Source of the DNA: Nitrososphaeraceae archaeon
GTDB taxonomy: Archaea; Thermoproteota; Nitrososphaeria; Nitrososphaerales; Nitrososphaeraceae
Reading direction: 5' to 3'
Assembly: GCA_021155845.1 (NCBI GenBank)
Contig: JAJNBK010000130.1
Location: 1-6,196, forward strand
Length of the DNA: 6,196 nucleotides
The stretch's first letter is position 1. The number at the start of each line of letters is the position of its first letter. Both the position numbers and the translations under genes were made by a program. Under the pieces are notes generated by a model. The model was not told the DNA's origin. It searched no databases and was given only the letters and a program-made list of their open reading frames with translations. Positions 1 to 4,807 of this stretch are shown piece by piece.

Positions 1-323
1 AAAGTGATGAAGGTATTTCCTGTCGTGTCATAGACATGTTTTCGATTAAACCTATTGATAAGGATCTGATAGCTAAATGTAGCAAAGAAACTGGAGCAAT
101 AGTAACTGTTGAAGAACACAATATAATTGGAGGATTGGGCGGTGCTGTAGCCGAGATGACCGCAGAAAGCTACCCTGTGCCAATAAGGCGTGTAGGCATA
201 CATGATACATTTGGAGAATCTGCCAGAGATGAAGAAATTGATATATTATTAGAAAAGTATGGCTTAGCAGTAACAGAAATAACACAGGCTGCAGTAGAAT
301 CTAGGAGTAGAATAAAAAAATGA
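1..323 (+). CDS. Transketolase, C-terminal subunit (3' part only)
   Basis: Cut by the left window edge: the frame is open from base 3, giving 106 visible residues before the TGA at 321-323, so the ATG at 36 is internal and not the start. The visible part matches the transketolase C-terminal domain: a VIDMFSIKPID segment, then the conserved VEEHNIIGGLGGAVAE block, then a GIHDTFGESARDEE segment and a terminal helix. In families with split transketolase, this subunit pairs with a separate thiamine-diphosphate-binding subunit to move two-carbon ketol groups between sugar phosphates in the non-oxidative pentose phosphate pathway, in the cytosol. A split gene is inferred, because the upstream part is not visible; a full-length transketolase would end in the same way. 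DXS also shares this fold, but the transaldolase overlapping its stop codon favours transketolase. Confidence 0.88.
   Translation, partial: SDEGISCRVIDMFSIKPIDKDLIAKCSKETGAIVTVEEHNIIGGLGGAVAEMTAESYPVPIRRVGIHDTFGESARDEEIDILLEKYGLAVTEITQAAVESRSRIKK
303..307 (+). promoter_or_regulatory. Possible Shine-Dalgarno site for transaldolase
   Basis: AGGAG lies inside the end of the transketolase reading frame, 12 bases before the transaldolase ATG. That spacing is long, and the ATGA stop/start overlap suggests that translational coupling matters more, so the site is only a weak candidate. Confidence 0.35.
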
Positions 324-985
324 AAATATTTCTCGATACTGCTAATTTAGAAGATATAAAGACATTTAATGATATGGGAGTTGTCGATGGTATTACTACA
401 AATCCTAGTCTTCTCTCAAAAGAAAAAGGCAATCCATCCCAAATAATGCGCGACATAGTGAGAATTATTAAGGGACCAGTAAGTCTTGAGGTGGTCGGTA
501 CTCAATACGAAGAAATGTTAGAGGAGGCTCATAGGCTTAAGAAGTATGGTCAAAATGTCATTGTTAAAATCCCTATGATTCCAGATGGGATTAAAGCAGT
601 TAAAAGCCTAAAAGAAGAAGGTATAGAAACTAACGTCACGCTCATTTTTTCCGCTAATCAAGCAATTCTTGCCGCTAAGGCTGGAGCATCTTATGTCAGC
701 CCATTTATTGGAAGATTAGACGATGGTGGACAAGAAGGAATGGCGCTTATCAGAGAAATTATTCAAATATTCAAAAACTATCAGATCGAATCTAAAGTTC
801 TTGTGGCAAGCATTAGACATCCTCTCCATGTTATCGAGGCAGGAAAGATTGGTGCACATGTGGTGACATTACCTCCCGACGTCCTGAGAAAAATGATGAT
901 GCATCCACTCACAGACAAAGGGCTCGCTGGATTTCTTAATGATTGGGAGAAGGTAAAGACCCAAAATCCTAATCTATTAATCTAG
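320..985 (+). CDS. tal: Transaldolase (TalC/FSA-like short type)
   Basis: A complete 221-residue TIM-barrel aldolase, the usual length of the short TalC/fructose-6-phosphate aldolase (FSA) group. It transfers a dihydroxyacetone unit between sugar phosphates in the non-oxidative pentose phosphate pathway. Visible landmarks are LDTAN near the N-terminus with Asp6, TTNPS at 26-30, the Schiff-base lysine Lys83 in VIVKIP, NVTLIF around Thr107, SPFIGRLDD at 127-135, and ASIRHP at 163-168. Compared from memory with E. coli FSA, the positions equivalent to Gln59 and Tyr131 are Glu57 and Phe129. That is the transaldolase pattern, so a true transaldolase is more likely than a fructose-6-phosphate aldolase. 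The ATG overlaps the transketolase stop as ATGA, placing both genes in one operon. The 3' end overlaps the tail of the opposing VWA gene by 9 bases. No clear terminator follows. Confidence 0.93.
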   Translation: MKIFLDTANLEDIKTFNDMGVVDGITTNPSLLSKEKGNPSQIMRDIVRIIKGPVSLEVVGTQYEEMLEEAHRLKKYGQNVIVKIPMIPDGIKAVKSLKEEGIETNVTLIFSANQAILAAKAGASYVSPFIGRLDDGGQEGMALIREIIQIFKNYQIESKVLVASIRHPLHVIEAGKIGAHVVTLPPDVLRKMMMHPLTDKGLAGFLNDWEKVKTQNPNLLI

Positions 986-2551
986 GCTTTTAGGTATGTC
1001 TTGCAATCTACTAACGGCCATGGTCTTCTCGTAATTCAAATAAATTAAATTGCGGCCTATACTAACTGAGTCACTAAGATTTCTACCAACTCCGATTGAC
1101 ACCATATGTATACCCATTTTTCGATATAATAAAACCATTTCACGGACGGAATCAAAGTCAGACGGCTCACCATCCGTTAGTGTAACCATAATGTCAGGCT
1201 TAAACGATTTTATCATGGGCTGTAACAACCCATAAATTTCAGCAAGTGGAGTTCCACCACTTGCCTTTATCTGCACCAATCTCCGAGCACTAATTACCGA
1301 CCATTTTATATTAGCTGGTTTAATTACCCAGCATTTCACTCGTCTTTCGTCAGTGCTAAAAGCAAAAACTGCAAATTTTATACCAAGATAATGTAGCGCT
1401 TCACATAATGCGATAGTAGCCCTCTTGTATTCTAACTCGACATCTTCTATGCTACTAGAATGATCAAGCAAAATTACAACTTTTGTTTTAATTGAAAGTT
1501 TATAATCAATCAAAAATGTCTTGGGCAAGCTTTCAGCATAACTTTCGGGATCGAATTCTTCTCCCATATCCCCATGTCGTTCTATCCATCCGGTTTTCCA
1601 GTTTCGGAAAGACGCCTTTACCTTTTGGATTAAATCAGTATCGTAAATAGAGGTTTCATCTATATCCATTTTTTGAGGAATACTAAGTCCAAAGTTTTCC
1701 AAACTTTCATAACCTTTGTTCTCAGTCTTCTTACTTTCTTTTACCAAACTTTCGAATTCGCTAAGAATTTCATTACCTTCAACAATCTCTTTTAATGCCT
1801 TTTTATCATCTTTGTAGTTATGTTTCATGGTTACTAGTTTTTCTAGCTGTTTTAGTACATCGCTTTGGCTAAGTGACATTCCAATTCTTGTTCTCGGAGC
1901 AATGATGGGAATTGATGAAAGGGGGTCAAGTTCAAGTATTTTAATTAATTGTGATATATGTTGCTCTATCCATTCAGTCTTGTAATTATTGTCAATAGAT
2001 TCTATTACTATATTGTTGGCAAATTCCGAGGCCTTTTTTACTCTTTCAAATTCCCCGCCATATAATTCACCTTTCAGATAACCTGTTAAAAAATACTGAG
2101 AGAATGCCTCTGATATCTTATGTCTTCCATGAATTGAATTTAGAAGAGGACGTGACAACCAAGATATTCCTTCATTGAATATGAGCTCATTTCTCATTCC
2201 ATTCCATTGACGTAATCCCAATAATTCTATACGCTTAGTTTCCAGAGTATTGAGAAGAAATCCAAAGGCATGATCATAACTTAAAACTTTGGTCGAGTGC
2301 AGCAGTCGCATTGATTCATACCATAATGCAACACGCCATTGTCGATATTTTTGAAAATCAGTACCTGGATAATAATTCAGAAATGGAAGAACAATCTGAC
2401 TCTTGTCTGGTTTTCCCATAGGGATTTTATCTTGTGTCAGAACAATCACAGCTTTGGGATTTCTAGACCATCTTCTAGCCAAAAAAGTAGCAATGTCCAA
2501 TAATATGTCATTTCGCATAATCATGTTATTTGATATTGACGATGTTACCAC
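977..2551 (-). CDS. NorD/CbbO/CobT-like protein with C-terminal VWA domain
   Basis: A 524-residue soluble protein with no signal peptide or membrane segment. The C-terminal third (about 355-520) is a von Willebrand A domain with a complete MIDAS metal site: DHSSS (Asp363, Ser365, Ser367), Thr434 in SGGTPL and Asp460 in LTDGEPSD. The N-terminal part (about 15-235) is mostly helical, with a YPGTDFQKYRQWRVALWYESMR segment split around residue 70 that I do not recognise further, and 240-285 is a charged linker. N-terminal helical region plus C-terminal VWA is the layout of NorD, CbbO and CobT, which work with a MoxR-type ATPase; the gene just upstream encodes one. The listed start is a GTG only 3 bases after that gene's TAG; ATGs at 2522-2524 and 2516-2518 (residues 10 and 12) are alternatives, and none has a clear Shine-Dalgarno site. 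The client enzyme is unknown. The VWA call is firm; the subfamily is not. Confidence 0.85.
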   Translation of the reverse strand: MVTSSISNNMIMRNDILLDIATFLARRWSRNPKAVIVLTQDKIPMGKPDKSQIVLPFLNYYPGTDFQKYRQWRVALWYESMRLLHSTKVLSYDHAFGFLLNTLETKRIELLGLRQWNGMRNELIFNEGISWLSRPLLNSIHGRHKISEAFSQYFLTGYLKGELYGGEFERVKKASEFANNIVIESIDNNYKTEWIEQHISQLIKILELDPLSSIPIIAPRTRIGMSLSQSDVLKQLEKLVTMKHNYKDDKKALKEIVEGNEILSEFESLVKESKKTENKGYESLENFGLSIPQKMDIDETSIYDTDLIQKVKASFRNWKTGWIERHGDMGEEFDPESYAESLPKTFLIDYKLSIKTKVVILLDHSSSIEDVELEYKRATIALCEALHYLGIKFAVFAFSTDERRVKCWVIKPANIKWSVISARRLVQIKASGGTPLAEIYGLLQPMIKSFKPDIMVTLTDGEPSDFDSVREMVLLYRKMGIHMVSIGVGRNLSDSVSIGRNLIYLNYEKTMAVSRLQDIPKSLD

Positions 2552-2554
2552 AGC

Positions 2555-3358
2555 CTAATTACCAAAGATTGATGTTATCATATCCATAACCTTTCGATAC
2601 TCTACCTCTCCCCACTGATCATATGCATTGGCAAAAACAATTTCTGCAACTTCTTTTGGTGCAAGATCCTTGTTAAGAAGTTTTGCAAAAGCAATTGTCT
2701 CCCTTAAACTTGGACTATAGTATAACTCTTCCACAGCAGCGGCCTCCCGTAGACATCGAGCCAATTTAATTGCATCTTTGATATCATTTGTTTTCGAATT
2801 ATCAATCGTAGCATGTTGTTTTATGATCTCCAATTCTACATCTTCAGGAGGATAATCTAATCTCACCCTTACTGGAAACCTGCTTAAAAGCTGAGGTGGT
2901 AATTCTTTTGTTCCTACATGTGAAAGTGGATTAATTGTCGCAATTACAAACCAACTATTAGAGGCGTTGATTATCTGTCCTTCTGCCTCTTTTAGTACAA
3001 GTTGCCTTCTGTCATCAAGGGCTTCATCAAGTCTCAATAATACATCTGGTTCTGCAGCGTTTAATTCATCAAGATATAGCAAACTTCCATCTCGCATAGA
3101 TTTTACAAGTATGCCCTCAACAAAACTAACATCTCCTTTGTCAAGAGTTTTACTCCCTATAAGATGAGACTCTCTCGTGCGAAGACTGAAATTAACAGAG
3201 TATAACTCTTTTTTCATCTTTGAGGCAAATTTTCTAACGAGAGTTGTTTTGCCTGTTCCTTTTGGCCCAATAATCAACACAAAGAGTCCTGTTTCATGAG
3301 CCTTATTCAATATTTCAATAGCATTATTCCAATCAAGGTAATTTATTTCCATCATCAT
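2555..3358 (-). CDS. MoxR/CbbQ/NorQ-like AAA+ ATPase
   Basis: A compact 267-residue single-domain AAA+ ATPase of the MoxR superfamily, close in size to NorQ and CbbQ. In order: Walker A GPKGTGKTT at 31-39 with Lys37, Walker B LLYLDE at 93-98 with Asp97 and Glu98, sensor 1 ATINP with Asn143, a VGTKELPPQLLSRF segment with a likely arginine finger at Arg160, and sensor 2 in SPSLRE with Arg219. Family members form hexameric rings that use ATP hydrolysis to activate or insert metal into partner enzymes through a VWA adaptor; the next gene encodes such an adaptor. Three consecutive ATGs occur at the start. The first is chosen because a GGGTGATC Shine-Dalgarno site ends 7 bases upstream; the second is also possible. 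CobS and GvpN belong to the same superfamily, but nothing here supports cobalt chelation or gas vesicles specifically. Confidence 0.92.
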   Translation of the reverse strand: MMMEINYLDWNNAIEILNKAHETGLFVLIIGPKGTGKTTLVRKFASKMKKELYSVNFSLRTRESHLIGSKTLDKGDVSFVEGILVKSMRDGSLLYLDELNAAEPDVLLRLDEALDDRRQLVLKEAEGQIINASNSWFVIATINPLSHVGTKELPPQLLSRFPVRVRLDYPPEDVELEIIKQHATIDNSKTNDIKDAIKLARCLREAAAVEELYYSPSLRETIAFAKLLNKDLAPKEVAEIVFANAYDQWGEVEYRKVMDMITSIFGN

Positions 3359-3365
3359 ACGGTCA

Positions 3366-3373
3366 GATCACCC
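3366..3373 (-). promoter_or_regulatory. Strong archaeal Shine-Dalgarno site for the MoxR-like gene
   Basis: The minus strand reads GGGTGATC, with seven bases (GGTGATC) matching the anti-Shine-Dalgarno end of archaeal 16S rRNA. It lies 7 bases before the first of three ATGs. It is the best ribosome binding site in the window and decides the start of the downstream ATPase. Its strength suggests independent initiation rather than coupling to the upstream VWA gene. Confidence 0.8.
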
Positions 3374-3374
3374 A

Positions 3375-3390
3375 GATAATTTTCATTATC
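3375..3390 (-). repeat. Small hairpin with GAAA tetraloop next to the Shine-Dalgarno site
   Basis: The minus strand reads GATAAT-GAAA-ATTATC, a perfect 6-bp inverted repeat closed by a GNRA-type GAAA loop, ending 1 base before the Shine-Dalgarno site of the MoxR-like gene. In RNA it would sit in the 5' leader. The stem has one G-C pair and may be chance in AT-rich DNA. Confidence 0.4.
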
Positions 3391-3420
3391 ACAATACATA
3401 AAAACTATAGCTATTTACCA

Positions 3421-3430
3421 AATATTTAAG
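3421..3430 (-). promoter_or_regulatory. Possible TATA box for the MoxR-VWA pair
   Basis: The minus strand reads CTTAAATATT, resembling an archaeal TATA box, within the only gap (91 bases) of the minus-strand cluster. A start site roughly 25 bases downstream would fall near 3395-3402 and give a leader of about 40 bases containing the hairpin and the Shine-Dalgarno site. The surrounding DNA is very AT-rich, so a chance match is quite possible. Confidence 0.35.
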
Positions 3431-3449
3431 AAAATAGATTATTTCAGAT

Positions 3450-4670
3450 TTATGAACCAGCACGAATAGTCAGTTTTTTGTTTCTCAGATAGTCATTGAG
3501 AAGGACTTTATCTATTACTGCAGGATTAATATAATAAGATCTTCCTTTGACATATTTTTCCATCTCATTAACGTAATCCAGTAAAGAGTCTTCTTCACTT
3601 ATCATAATAGTATCGATTTCTATTCCCAAACTGCGGCATTTTTTTGCTTCTGCTATTGTTCGCTCTCCTATATATTGATCAACTTGCCTGTAGCGATAAC
3701 AAAGATACACAAGCTGTCCGGATGAAGTATCGAGGCTCAGATCTTTATTACCTTTCACTGATTCGATAGTTTCTTTATCTGGCACATAAAAATGAGAATA
3801 TGGTCGCTGAGACAATATGTTGTCCTGTTCTTTTTTATCCTCAATAAAGCATGCACTAGGATGGCCGTCAGTAATCAAAACTATTCGTCTGTTCAAAGCA
3901 CCATCTTTTTGCAATATTTTTTTTGCCAATCTAAAAGCTGCCTGATAATTTGTATAATGGAGAAAGTCAGAACCAGGTTCAAACGTTTGTAAATATGGGA
4001 TATCTTGTGGAGCAACCTTTGACGCCAAAGCTCCGAATCCAAGTATGTAAATAGAATCTGAGGGAAAATATTTTCGATTTAAAAGAAAAAGACTCCAGAG
4101 CGCTCTTTTGGCAGCCTCAATTCTGGTCATATCACCGAACATAGAAGAGTATCGCATTGTGGAGCTTAAATCAATACAATACACTAAAGCGATTCGAATA
4201 TCTTGCATAGTTTCATACTCTTCTAGGTCTTCTACCTCTATATCCAGAGGAATTTTGATCTGATCAGTTTTTTTTGCCATTCGCTGCACCGTATTCAACA
4301 ATGATTTAGGAACATTGAGAAGCCTAATATCGTTGCCGATTTCATACCTTCGTGTAGTATCTATAAGGAGAGATCCGCTTCCATGCATTGGGGTTTCATG
4401 TAATCCAAAATCACCTGACTTTAGTGCCTTCAAAATGTCATTTAGAATTTTCCCACCAATACTTATGAAGCCCTTTGAGCTAAGCCATTTCTGAGAATCT
4501 TTTAGATAGCCTCTTTGTATTAGTTGAGTCACAATGGGCATTCCTAAATCCTCTCGATCCTCATCATTTGTTTTCGTAGTTTGTCCCTTTTTAACTCCTT
4601 GTTTAGCACTATCAGAATATTCTGGTTCGTTTGAGATAACATCTTTCAAGATCTGTTCTAGTTGTTGCAA
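3450..4670 (-). CDS. VWA-domain protein, COG4867-like, partner of ChlI-like ATPase; 5' end probably frameshifted
   Basis: 406 residues from a TTG that is only the first usable codon in this frame; the frame is open back to a TGA at 4707-4709 and has no ATG before residue 44 (4539-4541). Residues 1-45 are polar. Residues 45-90 (a RGYLKDSQKWLSSKGFISIG segment followed by a helix) and 100-155 match, from memory, the N-terminal layout of COG4867-type VWA proteins that sit beside COG1239 ATPases. The VWA domain follows at about 157-395, with MIDAS residues Asp167, Ser169 and Thr171 in DLSST, Thr240 in HYTNY and Asp268 in ITDGHPSA. The third MIDAS serine is replaced by threonine. Between the DGH motif and the helix near 338, the loop seems longer than usual. 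The true start is probably the ATG at 4805-4807 in another frame (see the 4688-4807 entry); restoring one base would give about 452 residues. The role as ATPase partner is inferred; the client is unknown. Confidence 0.8.
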   Translation of the reverse strand: MQQLEQILKDVISNEPEYSDSAKQGVKKGQTTKTNDEDREDLGMPIVTQLIQRGYLKDSQKWLSSKGFISIGGKILNDILKALKSGDFGLHETPMHGSGSLLIDTTRRYEIGNDIRLLNVPKSLLNTVQRMAKKTDQIKIPLDIEVEDLEEYETMQDIRIALVYCIDLSSTMRYSSMFGDMTRIEAAKRALWSLFLLNRKYFPSDSIYILGFGALASKVAPQDIPYLQTFEPGSDFLHYTNYQAAFRLAKKILQKDGALNRRIVLITDGHPSACFIEDKKEQDNILSQRPYSHFYVPDKETIESVKGNKDLSLDTSSGQLVYLCYRYRQVDQYIGERTIAEAKKCRSLGIEIDTIMISEEDSLLDYVNEMEKYVKGRSYYINPAVIDKVLLNDYLRNKKLTIRAGS

Positions 4671-4687
4671 ATTAGGAGTCCGTTCTC

Positions 4688-4807
4688 TTAGGGATTCTCT
4701 TGAGAGTCATGATCTTTACTTTTGGTATGATTTTGATCTTCGCTCTCTTCAGCAGAAAGATAAGCAAATTCTTTCGTTCCCCTGCTACTTTTAGTATGTA
4801 GAGACAT
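4688..4807 (-). CDS. 39-codon ORF, probable out-of-frame N-terminus of the VWA gene
   Basis: An ATG-started frame of 39 codons ending in TAA. The ATG overlaps the end of the ChlI-like ATPase gene by 17 bases, and an AAGGA Shine-Dalgarno-like site lies 8 bases upstream. The peptide (MSLHTKSSRG start, AEESEDQNHTKSKDHD middle) is hydrophilic and probably disordered, as is the known start of the downstream VWA frame. That frame becomes open at 4706, just before this one closes at 4688, and a -1 shift or one added base within 4691-4706 joins them. A CCC run at 4691-4693, one base short of CCCC, would do this and read on as NPLRERTPNLQQ. The reading I favour is one VWA gene broken by a sequencing error or mutation. 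A separate small protein, or programmed frameshifting, is possible; I see no classic slippery heptamer. Confidence 0.55.
   Translation of the reverse strand: MSLHTKSSRGTKEFAYLSAEESEDQNHTKSKDHDSQENP

Noticed and set aside
73..285. Minus-strand ORF of 70 codons, very Leu-rich, which could suggest a membrane peptide
   Set aside because: It is antisense to conserved transketolase sequence; the Leu richness comes from reading Glu/Lys codons backwards.
1050..1235. Plus-strand ORF of 61 codons, downstream of transaldolase
   Set aside because: It is antisense to the VWA domain, including the region coding for the LTDGEPSD motif; no independent support.
2555..2557. TAG as a pyrrolysine codon
   Set aside because: The MoxR-like protein has a normal family length ending here, and a new start follows within two codons; nothing in the window suggests amber recoding. 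Kept only as a readthrough question.
3407..3414. ATAGCTAT 8-bp palindrome in the intergenic gap, considered as an operator
   Set aside because: Too short, and not extended by its flanks; expected by chance in DNA this AT-rich.
4534..4794. Plus-strand ORF of 86 codons opposite the start of the VWA gene
   Set aside because: Its sequence is unlike any family I know, it is rich in Ser, Phe and Cys as expected from antisense reading, and the opposite strand has a clear gene; a shadow frame.
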